Source: Clostridia bacterium (GTDB lineage: Bacteria; Bacillota; Clostridia; Lachnospirales; Lachnospiraceae). Taken from it: 45,495 nt of DNA. Both the position numbers and the translations under genes were made by a program. Below, in pieces: positions 1 through 8,993 of this stretch. The notes below the pieces were generated by a model. That model ran no database searches, was not told the DNA's origin, and worked only from the letters and a program-made list of their open reading frames with translations. The stretch's first letter is position 1. Each line of letters opens with the position of its first letter. The stretch spans positions 1-45,495 of the forward strand of contig CAJTEN010000007.1 of NCBI GenBank assembly GCA_910575245.1, given 5' to 3'.

Positions 1-348
1 GCTAATCAGCAGGTTGCTAATGCAACTGTTACCACCAACAATACATTAAATGATGCACCTACAGCAGCAGACTTTGCAGCATTGAATGCATTTGCTAAGA
101 GCGCTATCAAAGATGTATCCCAGCAGCGTTCCGATCTCGGTGCAATCCAGAACAGACTTGAGCATACCATCAGCAACCTGGATAACATCGTAGAGAACAC
201 AACATCAGCTGAGGCACAGATCCGTGATACAGATATCGCTACAGAGATGGTTAGATATGCTAACAACAACATCCTGCAGCAGGCTGGTACATCCATGCTG
301 TCACAGGCTAATCAGTCAAACCAGTTGGCACTGTCCTTACTTGGCTAA
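1..348 (+). CDS. fliC: Flagellin, C-terminal part (5' end outside window)
   Basis: The reading frame is open from base 1 and ends at TAA 346-348, giving the last 115 residues of a flagellin. The C-terminal D1/D0 helices are unmistakable: SQQRSDLGAIQNRLEHTISN is followed by the ENTTSAEAQIRDTDIATEMV stretch and the end LSQANQSNQLALSLLG. This is the part that packs into the filament core, so the protein is secreted by the flagellar export apparatus and polymerises outside the cell. A strong intrinsic terminator follows 33 bases after the stop. The surface-exposed variable domain, where glycans would be attached, lies outside the window. The gene sits directly upstream of about 20 kb of glycosyltransferase genes, which suggests that it is their acceptor (inference). 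Whether this is the only flagellin gene cannot be told. Confidence 0.96.
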   Translation, partial: ANQQVANATVTTNNTLNDAPTAADFAALNAFAKSAIKDVSQQRSDLGAIQNRLEHTISNLDNIVENTTSAEAQIRDTDIATEMVRYANNNILQQAGTSMLSQANQSNQLALSLLG

Positions 349-380
349 TACTGAGAAGTTATATTTACTACAATACAAGA

Positions 381-412
381 CAAAGGTTGGCTTTGGCCAA
401 CCTTTGTTTTTT
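381..412 (+). terminator. Intrinsic terminator of the flagellin gene
   Basis: A perfect 11-bp stem (381-391 with 396-406, CAAAGGTTGGC / GCCAACCTTTG) closes on a 4-base loop and is followed by six T residues (407-412). It is 33 bases after the flagellin stop and 22 bases before the next gene, so it should separate the highly expressed flagellin transcript from the glycosyltransferase downstream or reduce read-through into it. Confidence 0.93.
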
Positions 413-434
413 GAAGAAAAGGAAACGATAAGGC

Positions 435-1253
435 ATGGATGAGAAAATAAGTGTCATTATACCTACATATAACAGAGAGCAAACTATTGGCAGGGCAATC
501 CGAAGTGTTCTGAGTCAGACTTATGACAATTATGAGATCATTGTTGTCGATGACGGATCAACAGATCATACGAAGACGGCTGTGGAGCAAATAGCAGATG
601 AAAGAATTCGATATATTCGCTTAGAGCATAATCACGGGGCGGGCTATGCGAGGAATGCAGGCATAGGGGAAAGCAGATATGATTATATTGCATTTCTGGA
701 CAGTGATGACGAATGGAAACGATTCAAATTGGAATTGCAGATGCAGAGGATGCAGGAACTGCCCGAGGAAGTTGGTCTTGTTTATTGCAGAATGTCAGGC
801 GAGCGGGGAGACGGGAGTGGAAGATTCTGTATTCCGGCGTATGACTATGACAGATCTCGTTTGGAAGGAGACATGTTTCCTCTCCTGCTAAGGCGGAATG
901 TGATAGGTACGCCGTCGATGCTGGTTCGTAGAGCGTGTCTGGAACAGACAGGAGGATTTAAGGAGTCATTACGTTGTGTAGAAGATTATGAACTGGTTCT
1001 GCGGATTGCACGAAACTGGCAGATTGGCTTCGTAGACGAAGAACTGGTGGAAATTCATAAGACTGAAGGAAGTCTCACATACCGGGCGCAGGATCAGCTT
1101 ATCAGCGGCTGCTATATCGTATCCAAATACCGTCAGGAAATGACGGAATTTGGAATACTTGATCTGGTGAAGGCAGATATCATAGAACTGGCAGGAAACT
1201 ATGATGTACAGGAGGAAATTGCGGAACTGCTGACCAGAGATTTTGAATTATAG
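435..1253 (+). CDS. Family 2 glycosyltransferase (GT-A fold)
   Basis: This 272-residue cytoplasmic enzyme has a canonical GT2 N-terminal half: ISVIIPTYNREQTI at residues 5-18, the nucleotide-binding VVDDGS at 37-42, the GYARNAG segment, and the FLDSDDEW motif near residues 86-93, where the DxD aspartates bind the metal and sugar nucleotide. The second half (MLVRRACLEQTGGFKESL, then CVEDYELVLRIA) matches the acceptor-side region of the family. No membrane segment is seen. The start ATG has only a weak ribosome site (TAAGGC). No separate promoter was found, so some expression may come from flagellin read-through. The stop codon overlaps the end of the convergent gene by 6 bases. Donor and acceptor cannot be read from sequence; position suggests flagellin glycosylation. 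Confidence 0.92.
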   Translation: MDEKISVIIPTYNREQTIGRAIRSVLSQTYDNYEIIVVDDGSTDHTKTAVEQIADERIRYIRLEHNHGAGYARNAGIGESRYDYIAFLDSDDEWKRFKLELQMQRMQELPEEVGLVYCRMSGERGDGSGRFCIPAYDYDRSRLEGDMFPLLLRRNVIGTPSMLVRRACLEQTGGFKESLRCVEDYELVLRIARNWQIGFVDEELVEIHKTEGSLTYRAQDQLISGCYIVSKYRQEMTEFGILDLVKADIIELAGNYDVQEEIAELLTRDFEL

Positions 1254-3647
1254 CTCCACAAGGATTGTTGCCGTACGCTGTATCCATGTGTGCTGTTCGG
1301 AAGCTTTTCTGTATGCGTTCATTCGGAGCAGTTCCGATTGTTCGGGATTGGAAAGGATGGAATGAACGATGGCCGGCAGCTCATCCAGAGCTGTGAGAGA
1401 GTAGAATCTGATATCTACATTGTCCACAAAAGTCTCCCTTAGATAGGTACTGTCATCAGTAAGGGAAATGGCGCCCTGCAGCATGGCCTCATAAATTCTT
1501 TCGCTGGAACCGGCTTTAAACCATGCCAATTGATTCAACACAATCTTGCTCTCTTCCATGATACGGATACCTTCCTCAGTCGTGCAGCGTCCTTTGTATA
1601 TGAAATTCGGATGACCATAAAGGTCGGTATTTTCAAAGTGGTCGCCATATACGGTAACAGTGATTCCGGAATGAACCAGTGCCCGTAGGATTTCCAGACG
1701 TAATAGGGCGCCCGTGTTCTTATCGATAAAACGGTGCTCCTGGATGGACTCCTTTAAGTTACCCTCGGATAGATGAAGAGAAGCAGTTCGAAGACAGGAT
1801 TCTACAGTGTCTTCAAAAGTCCTGTCCGGATGTGTGATTAATTCTTTCGTCAGTTGCATATCGAATTCCTGATAAGATACGGCACTATCGAATTTATAAG
1901 TTCCGATGAAGAGGACATCGATGGGACGTTCGGCGAAAGGTTTTAAATCGGCAAACGGTTTCAGGCATTCTCCTGCGGTCGGAAGGAATATTGTTTTTTT
2001 AACGGTAGGATAGAAGCGCTTGATATAATCCTGGTGGTTTCTGTCCGCGCAGGCAACGATTCCGTTCTCGGGTGCATGATCCAGAGTGTCGAAATAGTAC
2101 ATGGGGTGATCCACGATTATATTATAGCAGGGAATATTCCAAAGATCCCAGAGACTTTTGCCCGACGATTCAAGGAACATTTGGAAACCAACATTGTTGA
2201 AAACGACAGCGCCATCAAGTCCGTTTTCTCTGAAACACATCAGACCTTCGAAGCTTTTGTCCATCGTGGATTTGTCATACCGGTAGACGGTATGTCCCAG
2301 TTTTTCCGCAGCAGAAGCATATTGTTCGGCCAGGTAGTTTAAAACAGGTATGTCCCCGCCCATAAAGACAGTGATTCTTTTGGGAACACTATGATAGAGC
2401 TGCCGATATTCCTCCGCCAGCTCCGCCTGTCCCATGCGCTCCATAACAGATATAATATTAGATAAAGTGTTTCTGTTTGTTTCGCAGATGGCAAGCGATT
2501 CGTACAGAAACGATAAAGCGCTTAAGTGTTCTCCGGCATTGGCGTAGATGAGGGCAAATGTATTCAGCCATATCTGCGGAGTACCGGAAAACTGCCTGAA
2601 ATTCTGCATCATGTAGACGATCGCTTTATAGGAGACTTTGCAGTCAAGAAGATACCGGATTTCATTTTCTGATACTGTATTGTATACAATATGTTCGAGA
2701 ATTGTAAGCAGAAGGCGAAAATGCCGGATCAGGATATCAAGATCCTGTGAAAACTGCAGCAGTGTGGGCAGGCCTTCTTCCATCTCGATCCTGCAGATAT
2801 TGAGAATATGTTCTATTGTTGTCAATTCTTGTCCAAAGTCGGACATTTCCAGGGACAAGTCTGGACGTTTGTCCAGAGTACTGCACAGATGCTGGTAGGC
2901 ATCCGTAATATCACCTTTGTGGATCAATTCACGGAGAGTTTCTTTAAGATTTACGGTTTCCGCTTTCTCCTGAATCAGTCCGAAATCTGCTTCATAGCAG
3001 GATAGATGGTTGTGAATGACCCATACGATCAATAACTGTTCGGAGAGAAAGCCGAATACCCTTTTGTGGTAGTCATCATAACCGGACACATCAAGATGTT
3101 CTTCCAGAGCGAAGAAAATTGGAAACAGCCATTCACAGTAAGCACAGAATAATGCTTTAGGGGCTGCGAATAAATTACCGACATAGCATCGATTGTCGGA
3201 GATGACACGCCGGAAGGTTTCATAGTAGTCAGGGAATAATTCCTGTATGATCTCTCCGGCCAGGTCCAGATTGCGTACATCGTGGGAACGGCTGTAAACT
3301 GTCCGATAGTCATAAGGACCGATATGAGGTTTAGCCAGAATGACATCATATCGGGACAGAATATCCGTATAGTCCGCTTCCGTCATCAATTCGCCGCGGT
3401 CGTTCAGGAAATATCTGCGATAATGACACAGGCCGAGATAATCTGTGTCGGTGACATTCTTCCAGATCCAGTATAAGCCGGTCAACTCACTGTAATATGG
3501 GTTCTTGACAGATATATTATCACCTGTGTCATCCCCAAGGTATCCATAGTCATCATGGATGGCATGACCGACTTGAAGGGGGATGTAGACAGAATCTTCG
3601 GGTGGTGTAAAGGGTACATGAGTAATTGTGTAGATGGAAACAGACAT
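1248..3647 (-). CDS. Three-part protein: DUF4422 + helical middle + CgeB-like glycosyltransferase
   Basis: This is a 799-residue protein. I place the start at ATG 3647 because GTGAGG lies 6-8 bases upstream; a GTG 12 bases earlier would use that same sequence as its start codon. Residues about 20-235 match DUF4422, a domain of capsule and glycan clusters (GDDTGDNIS at 38-46, LGLCHYRRYF at 71-80). Residues about 235-420 are helical and resemble a domain shared with the proteins at 7350 and 11063, followed by TPR-like helices. Residues about 425-799 are a CgeB-like GT-B glycosyltransferase, with the C-terminal signature VLNQLAWFKAGSSERIYEAM and a following glycine/acid donor-binding region. It faces the plus-strand operon across a 101-base divergent intergenic region. 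A single polypeptide carrying two putative transferase modules could add two sugars in succession (inference). Confidence 0.85.
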   Translation of the reverse strand: MSVSIYTITHVPFTPPEDSVYIPLQVGHAIHDDYGYLGDDTGDNISVKNPYYSELTGLYWIWKNVTDTDYLGLCHYRRYFLNDRGELMTEADYTDILSRYDVILAKPHIGPYDYRTVYSRSHDVRNLDLAGEIIQELFPDYYETFRRVISDNRCYVGNLFAAPKALFCAYCEWLFPIFFALEEHLDVSGYDDYHKRVFGFLSEQLLIVWVIHNHLSCYEADFGLIQEKAETVNLKETLRELIHKGDITDAYQHLCSTLDKRPDLSLEMSDFGQELTTIEHILNICRIEMEEGLPTLLQFSQDLDILIRHFRLLLTILEHIVYNTVSENEIRYLLDCKVSYKAIVYMMQNFRQFSGTPQIWLNTFALIYANAGEHLSALSFLYESLAICETNRNTLSNIISVMERMGQAELAEEYRQLYHSVPKRITVFMGGDIPVLNYLAEQYASAAEKLGHTVYRYDKSTMDKSFEGLMCFRENGLDGAVVFNNVGFQMFLESSGKSLWDLWNIPCYNIIVDHPMYYFDTLDHAPENGIVACADRNHQDYIKRFYPTVKKTIFLPTAGECLKPFADLKPFAERPIDVLFIGTYKFDSAVSYQEFDMQLTKELITHPDRTFEDTVESCLRTASLHLSEGNLKESIQEHRFIDKNTGALLRLEILRALVHSGITVTVYGDHFENTDLYGHPNFIYKGRCTTEEGIRIMEESKIVLNQLAWFKAGSSERIYEAMLQGAISLTDDSTYLRETFVDNVDIRFYSLTALDELPAIVHSILSNPEQSELLRMNAYRKASEQHTWIQRTATILVEL

Positions 3648-3675
3648 GAGACGCCTCACTTATCTTAATTATTGT

Positions 3676-3704
3676 TTTACATTTAAGCTGCTGTTTATTA
3701 TACT
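3676..3704 (+). promoter_or_regulatory. Probable sigma-A promoter of the glycosyltransferase operon
   Basis: TTTACA (3676-3681) and TATACT (3699-3704) are separated by 17 bases, in the divergent region between the genes at 3647 (minus) and 3749 (plus). Six of the seven downstream genes are within 22 bases of, or overlap, the gene before them, so this promoter probably drives the whole block to 13580. Confidence 0.6.
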
Positions 3705-3748
3705 ATAGATAGTGCAAAAAATCGATAGAGGATTGGAAGTTTATCAGG

Positions 3749-4924
3749 ATGAAAATTTTATATGTGTATGGCTCGGTAACATCGACAAATATTGTGGAAA
3801 CATTGAGAAAATTGAACTATGATGTGATGGAGTATCCCAAGGAGCATCAGAGTACGTCTACAATGGAGGAAGAAGAGATCAATGAGGTAGTGGATTTCAT
3901 TAAGGAGCATGAGATTACACATCTGATGTCGATTCATCTGATTTACAATATAGCCGTGGCGGCATACTGGTCGGGGATCAAATATGTGCCTGTAATCTGG
4001 GATGCCCCTTATTTGAAGCCATATACTGTCATGGGGACTCTGGATAATATCTGGTATTCTGTTTTCGATAAAATAGATGCTGAGAGGATGAGAAAGGGAG
4101 GCTGTCCGCATGTTCTCTACCAGCCGTTATCGGTGAATAAAGACAACATCCTCAAATGGACCAGGGAGTCTTTGTCGAAAGTGAAATATGTCAATGATAT
4201 CAGCTTTATAGCCAGCCTGTATGAAAAAAACGACTATGACCGCTGCATTAACATGATTCCCGAAAATATGCAGGCATATTTCCGCAGTATTTTTGAGGAA
4301 GCGGCATTTAAATGGGACGGCATTAACCGTGTATATGGGCAGACGGGGAAAGAAATACTGGATTATATCAGACTGGTCAGCCCGGACTTCAAGCTTGCCA
4401 ATACGTTTGAGATAGAAGATGTGCGCTATTTTGAGGTGGCATATCTGATCAGGAAGCTGGCTAATATAGAGAGAGTATGCGTGCTGAATCTGCTGGCCGA
4501 GGAGCATGATGTGCATTTATACACATATAGTGAGGTGGACCAGTCACAATTGCCGGGTGTGCATATATCGCCGCCAGTGGTTACGGGAGAAGCGACTGCC
4601 ATCATTTATGCCGGCAGTAAAATCAATCTGAATATTTCCCTGAAGGGAATTGAGGGCGGTACGCCTCAGCGTATCATGGATATTATGGGCGCCGGAGGTT
4701 TTGTAATGTCGAATTATTGTGAGGAAACCGCGGAACTTTTCGAGGAAGACAAGGAGATTGTCATGTTTCGGACACCGGAGGAACTCTTGGAGAAGGTGGA
4801 TTACTATTTGTCTCATGACAGAGAGCGGGAACAGATCGCGAAAGCAGGGCACAGGAAAGTGATGGAGAGCTATACTTATGAGAAGAAGGTGAGACAGCTT
4901 CTGGAGTGGGCAGACGGAGAGTGA
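3749..4924 (+). CDS. CgeB-like glycosyltransferase, tandem copy 1
   Basis: A 391-residue cytoplasmic protein with a DUF3880-like N-terminal half (MKILYVYGS start; VIWDAPY near residue 86) and a Glyco_trans_1_2 C-terminal half. The signature SKINLNISLKGIEGGTP at about residues 289-305 is followed by MDIMGAGGF and a C-terminal DREREQIAKAGHRKV stretch that ends the fold. CgeB-type proteins are GT-B glycosyltransferases known from spore-surface and flagellar or capsule clusters. This is the first of four consecutive paralogues and opens the operon. The ribosome site is weak (AGTTTATCAGG before ATG). Sugar specificity is unknown. The differences between copies lie mainly in the N-terminal half and the middle, as expected if each copy recognises a different acceptor (inference). 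Confidence 0.88.
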   Translation: MKILYVYGSVTSTNIVETLRKLNYDVMEYPKEHQSTSTMEEEEINEVVDFIKEHEITHLMSIHLIYNIAVAAYWSGIKYVPVIWDAPYLKPYTVMGTLDNIWYSVFDKIDAERMRKGGCPHVLYQPLSVNKDNILKWTRESLSKVKYVNDISFIASLYEKNDYDRCINMIPENMQAYFRSIFEEAAFKWDGINRVYGQTGKEILDYIRLVSPDFKLANTFEIEDVRYFEVAYLIRKLANIERVCVLNLLAEEHDVHLYTYSEVDQSQLPGVHISPPVVTGEATAIIYAGSKINLNISLKGIEGGTPQRIMDIMGAGGFVMSNYCEETAELFEEDKEIVMFRTPEELLEKVDYYLSHDREREQIAKAGHRKVMESYTYEKKVRQLLEWADGE

Positions 4925-4982
4925 GCGGAAAAGGGAAGCGCCAGAAATCGAAATTCAGAATAAATGATTGAGGGAACATATC

Positions 4983-6158
4983 ATGAAGATACTATATGTA
5001 TATGGAATGGAACAGACAAAGGATATCATATATAATCTGCATAAACTTGGATACAATGCAGAAGAATATTCCCGCAGGCAGAATCCGTCAGTACTTAACG
5101 ATGAAGAGATGGAGAGGCTGGCATCCTATGTAAAAGACCATAAGATTACACATCTGATGTCGATTCATTTAATCTATAATCTGGCCTATGTTGCGTATCA
5201 GACCGGTATCAAATATGTGTCCATGATCTGGGATGCACCTTATATTAAATTGTATACACCGTTTGGACGGATGGACAACTGTTACTTCTCGGTTTTTGAC
5301 AAGCTTGACTGTGAGCGGTTTCGCACAGCGGGGATTCCTCATATATTATACCAGCCGCTGGCTGTGAATCAGGACAACCTGCGGAAATGGGATTTAATAA
5401 CCCGGATGGTAGGAACTTACAAAGATGAGATCAGCTTTGTAGGCAGCCTGTATGACCAGAATTCCTATGATAAGGAGCTGGAAAAGATGCCGCGGCATCT
5501 GCAGGATTATTTTATCAGCATATTCGAAGAAGCGGCATTTCGGTGGGACGGCGTTAACCGTATTTATGGGAAGACAGACAGGGCGGTACTGGATTGTATC
5601 AGGCGGACAGTTCCGGAGTTTGACCTGGATAACAAATATGACATTGAGGATGCTGCCTATTTTGAGATTTTGTATCTGATCAGGAAAATAGCAAATATTG
5701 AAAGAACCTGTGTGTTGAATATTCTGGGAGAAATGTTTCCCGTGACTTTGTATACCAATGGAGGAACGGATGTTTCAATGCTGCCGAATGTAAAAGTGAT
5801 GCCGCCCGTAGAGCCGGGTAAGCCTTTGCTAAAGGTTTATACATGCAGTAAGATCAATTTGAACATATCCCTGAAAGGAATAGAAGGAGGAACGCCTCAG
5901 AGAGTTATGGATATTATGGGCGCCGGCGGATTTATGATGACAAACTATTGTGCCGAGACAGCGGAATTGTTTGAGGAGGATAAGGAAATTGTCATGTTTA
6001 AAACACCGGAAGAGCTTGTAGAAAAATCCGGTTATTATTTGTCGCATGATGAAGAGCGTGAAAAGATCGCCAAGGCCGGATATGAGAAGGTATTGAACTG
6101 CTATACTTATGAGAAGAAGCTGAAACGGCTTATGGAATGGGTAGAAGGAGAGACATAG
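4983..6158 (+). CDS. CgeB-like glycosyltransferase, tandem copy 2
   Basis: A 391-residue paralogue of the preceding protein. The start is ATG 4983, preceded by GAGGGA at a good distance; the upstream in-frame TTG at 4968 would lie in front of that site and is rejected. It has MIWDAPY in the N-terminal half, then SKINLNISLKGIEGGTP and MDIMGAGGF in the C-terminal half, and the same length and domain order as copy 1. It follows copy 1 after 58 bases and abuts copy 3 with no gap (TAG then ATG), so the genes are co-transcribed and probably translationally coupled. The nucleotide sequences of the copies have diverged at many third positions, so the duplication is not recent. Confidence 0.88.
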   Translation: MKILYVYGMEQTKDIIYNLHKLGYNAEEYSRRQNPSVLNDEEMERLASYVKDHKITHLMSIHLIYNLAYVAYQTGIKYVSMIWDAPYIKLYTPFGRMDNCYFSVFDKLDCERFRTAGIPHILYQPLAVNQDNLRKWDLITRMVGTYKDEISFVGSLYDQNSYDKELEKMPRHLQDYFISIFEEAAFRWDGVNRIYGKTDRAVLDCIRRTVPEFDLDNKYDIEDAAYFEILYLIRKIANIERTCVLNILGEMFPVTLYTNGGTDVSMLPNVKVMPPVEPGKPLLKVYTCSKINLNISLKGIEGGTPQRVMDIMGAGGFMMTNYCAETAELFEEDKEIVMFKTPEELVEKSGYYLSHDEEREKIAKAGYEKVLNCYTYEKKLKRLMEWVEGET

Positions 6159-7346
6159 ATGAAGATTCTGTACATACATGGACGTATAACGGATGAAGCC
6201 GGCAGGAATATGGTACAGGCGCTTAAGGAAACCGGAAATGATGTGCTGGTATACTCCGAGGAGCCGATGGTAGTGACAGTGTTGGATGACAGTCATGTCC
6301 GAGGGGTGACGGAATTTATACAGGAACATGAAATAGAGCTGCTTGTATCGATACATTTTATTATGAGTGCGGGACTTGCGGCCTGTCAGACGGGAATCCG
6401 TTATGTTTCCATATTATGGGATGCGCCATATACAGAGATTTATAATCCTTTGGGGAAAATGGGTAATGTATGGATATCCACATTTGATCGACTGGACAGA
6501 GACAGGATGCTTGCGAATGGAGTGAAGCATGTGATGTATCAGCCGCTTTCCGTTTATGCGAAGAAAATGACAGAATGGAATCGAGAGGTACAGGATACAT
6601 TGCGGGGAAACTATATACATGATATCAGTTTTATCGGAAGCCTGTACGGGAAGAACTTATACGATGATCATTTAGCGCAGATTCCCGTCAATATACAGCC
6701 GTATTTTAACAGTATTTTCGAAGAGGCGGCTTTTCAGTGGGATGGCGTTAACAGAGTCTATGGCAAAACCGGAAAGGAAATCCTGCAGTATATACAGATG
6801 ATGAATCCTGAATTCCAGATTCCGAATAATCAGGAAATCGAAGATGTGAGAGCCTTTGAAATTTATTATTTGATCAGGAAAATAGCGAATATAGAAAGGG
6901 TCGCAGTGCTGAATCTTCTGGCGGAGAGTCGCTCCGTCAAACTATATACAAATGATATGTTGGCCGCAAAGAAGCTGGTAAATGTAGAGATCGGCCCTCC
7001 GGTGATCTACGGCAAGGCAACGGCTATGGTCTATGCAGGGAGCAAAATCAACCTGAATATTTCTTTGAAGGGAATAGAAGGAGGAACACCTCTGCGGGTT
7101 ATGGATATTATGGGAGCTGGGGGATTTGTATTATCTTCTTATTGCGCGGAAACGGCAGAATTATTTGAAGAGGATAAGGAGATCGTCATGTTTAAGACAC
7201 CGGAAGAACTGATAGAAAAGACAGACTATTATCTGGCACATGACGCAGAGCGTGAGCAGATCGCAAGGGCAGGTTATGAGAAGGTGATGAAGTGCTATAC
7301 ACATGAGAAGAAATTGAAAGAGTTGCTATATTGGGCAGGAGAGTGA
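6159..7346 (+). CDS. CgeB-like glycosyltransferase, tandem copy 3
   Basis: A 395-residue paralogue that starts on the base after the stop of copy 2; the site GAAGGAGA lies inside the end of copy 2. ILWDAPY in the first half and SKINLNISLKGIEGGTP with MDIMGAGGF in the second half place it in the same subgroup as copies 1 and 2. The N-terminal 60 residues differ most (ITDEAGRNMVQALKETGNDV). No signal peptide or membrane segment is present. Role as in copy 1: probable transfer of one sugar of the island's glycan. Donor unknown. Confidence 0.88.
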   Translation: MKILYIHGRITDEAGRNMVQALKETGNDVLVYSEEPMVVTVLDDSHVRGVTEFIQEHEIELLVSIHFIMSAGLAACQTGIRYVSILWDAPYTEIYNPLGKMGNVWISTFDRLDRDRMLANGVKHVMYQPLSVYAKKMTEWNREVQDTLRGNYIHDISFIGSLYGKNLYDDHLAQIPVNIQPYFNSIFEEAAFQWDGVNRVYGKTGKEILQYIQMMNPEFQIPNNQEIEDVRAFEIYYLIRKIANIERVAVLNLLAESRSVKLYTNDMLAAKKLVNVEIGPPVIYGKATAMVYAGSKINLNISLKGIEGGTPLRVMDIMGAGGFVLSSYCAETAELFEEDKEIVMFKTPEELIEKTDYYLAHDAEREQIARAGYEKVMKCYTHEKKLKELLYWAGE

Positions 7347-7349
7347 CGG

Positions 7350-8993
7350 ATGAAGATTTTATATGTAAATGAAGAGAAAATACGCATTAACGGAATTATC
7401 AATGCGTTAATGAAGCTTGGGGTTGCTTATGAGGTGTATCCTAAAGTACAGAAAATCTCTTTTCCGGATGAGAAGGAAATAGAAGAAATAGTGCGTTATT
7501 TGGTAAGGCATAGGATTACGCATATAATCTCAGTCAATCTCGTGGATAATCTGGTATTGGCAGCAGAAAGAGCAAATATCGCATATTTATCCATTATCTG
7601 GGATGCACCTTATCTTCCGCTCTTTTCGGAGTATGGACGGAGGGATAACTGCTGGTTTGCCGTTTTCGATAAAAAGGATTTAGAAAGATTCGAAAGCAGG
7701 AAGGTTCCGCATATCCTGTACCAGCCGCTGGCGGTAGACAGTGTGGCGATCGAGGAGTGGAATAAAGCCTGTGAAGGTGAAGAATCTAAGGAATATAAGC
7801 ATGATATCTGCTTTCTTGGGAATCTGTATGATGATAATTTCTTTGATGAATTTTGTCAGAATATGCCGCAGCACTTGATGGATTTTTTTGCGGATCTGTT
7901 TGAGCAGAATGCTTTTTGCTGGGATGGCACAAATCAGATTTACGGCACGGTGAGTGACGAAATGCTTGCCAATATCCGTGAAGTGACGCCGGGATTTCAG
8001 TTGGTTAATTTCTTCGAGATTGAAGATACAAGATATTTTGAAGTTGCTTATTTATTCCGTAAGCTTGCATATATTGAGAGAGTATGTACCCTGAATATGC
8101 TGGCGGAGAAATATCCGGTAACGCTTTATACGGGGAGCAAGGCAGCGGATTCGGTATTGAATCATGTAACAGTCAAGCCGCCTGTAAGTGCGGGACATGA
8201 ATCCTGGGAAATCTTTCGGAGCAGTAAAATCAACCTTAATATATCATTGAAATGTATCGAAGCCGGAACACCTCTGAGAGTTATGGATATTATGGGTGCC
8301 GGAGGATTTGTAATGACAAATTACTGTCCGGAGACAGCGGAGTTATTTCAAGAGGATAAGGAAATTGTAATGTTCCGGACACCGGAAGAATTGAAGCAGA
8401 AAGTGGAATATTATCTGACACATGACGCAGAGCGCGAACAGATTGCCAGAGCCGGATATGAGAAGGTAATGAGCTGCTATACTTTTGAAAAGAAGATGAA
8501 AAGCCTGCTTGATTGGGTGACGGAAAATGACGAAATAAAATATTCGGATCATTCCATGATGGAGGAGTACGATATGGAAGTACAGGAAATACGGAATCAA
8601 TTAAATGAACTGCTGAGGGCAGGGCAATATGATGAAATCAAAGAATTGTTTGATTCATGTGACAGTATCGTAAAGCAGAAAAATGACCTCGCCATTGCCA
8701 GAACCATGATTTCTGTGTGTGAGCAGGAAAAAGAAGAGGGACAGAGGATTCTTTTTGAGAAAGTGAGCAGTTTAGAGGAAATAGTAAGCCGCTATACAAA
8801 ATTAATGTTCTACCTCAGGAGATTTGAATTTGATATTATGGATGACGGCATGGACGAGTTCAATGCGTTTTTACAAAGGAACCAGGTATCGCTCCAGGAG
8901 CTGTTTGTGGTCATGTATTGCGGAACCATTAATAAGGAAAAGGTTCTACAAATCGTAAGGGATAAAATGATAAGCGGGGAAATCGCATTATGA
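7350..8993 (+). CDS. CgeB-like glycosyltransferase, tandem copy 4, with extra C-terminal helical domain
   Basis: A 547-residue protein. Residues 1-390 are a CgeB-like glycosyltransferase (IIWDAPY; SKINLNISLKCIEAGTP, in which the usual GIEGG is CIEAG; MDIMGAGGF). After an acidic linker (TENDEIKYSDHSMMEEY) residues about 405-547 form an additional alpha-helical domain: EIRNQLNELLRAGQYDEIK, then CEQEKEEGQ and MFYLRRFEFD. The same domain is the N-terminus of the protein at 11063 and, more diverged, the middle of the protein at 1248. Its role is unknown; a protein-protein docking role would suit a multi-enzyme assembly (inference). The stop overlaps the next start (ATGA, 8990-8993), implying translational coupling. 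Confidence 0.86.
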   Translation: MKILYVNEEKIRINGIINALMKLGVAYEVYPKVQKISFPDEKEIEEIVRYLVRHRITHIISVNLVDNLVLAAERANIAYLSIIWDAPYLPLFSEYGRRDNCWFAVFDKKDLERFESRKVPHILYQPLAVDSVAIEEWNKACEGEESKEYKHDICFLGNLYDDNFFDEFCQNMPQHLMDFFADLFEQNAFCWDGTNQIYGTVSDEMLANIREVTPGFQLVNFFEIEDTRYFEVAYLFRKLAYIERVCTLNMLAEKYPVTLYTGSKAADSVLNHVTVKPPVSAGHESWEIFRSSKINLNISLKCIEAGTPLRVMDIMGAGGFVMTNYCPETAELFQEDKEIVMFRTPEELKQKVEYYLTHDAEREQIARAGYEKVMSCYTFEKKMKSLLDWVTENDEIKYSDHSMMEEYDMEVQEIRNQLNELLRAGQYDEIKELFDSCDSIVKQKNDLAIARTMISVCEQEKEEGQRILFEKVSSLEEIVSRYTKLMFYLRRFEFDIMDDGMDEFNAFLQRNQVSLQELFVVMYCGTINKEKVLQIVRDKMISGEIAL

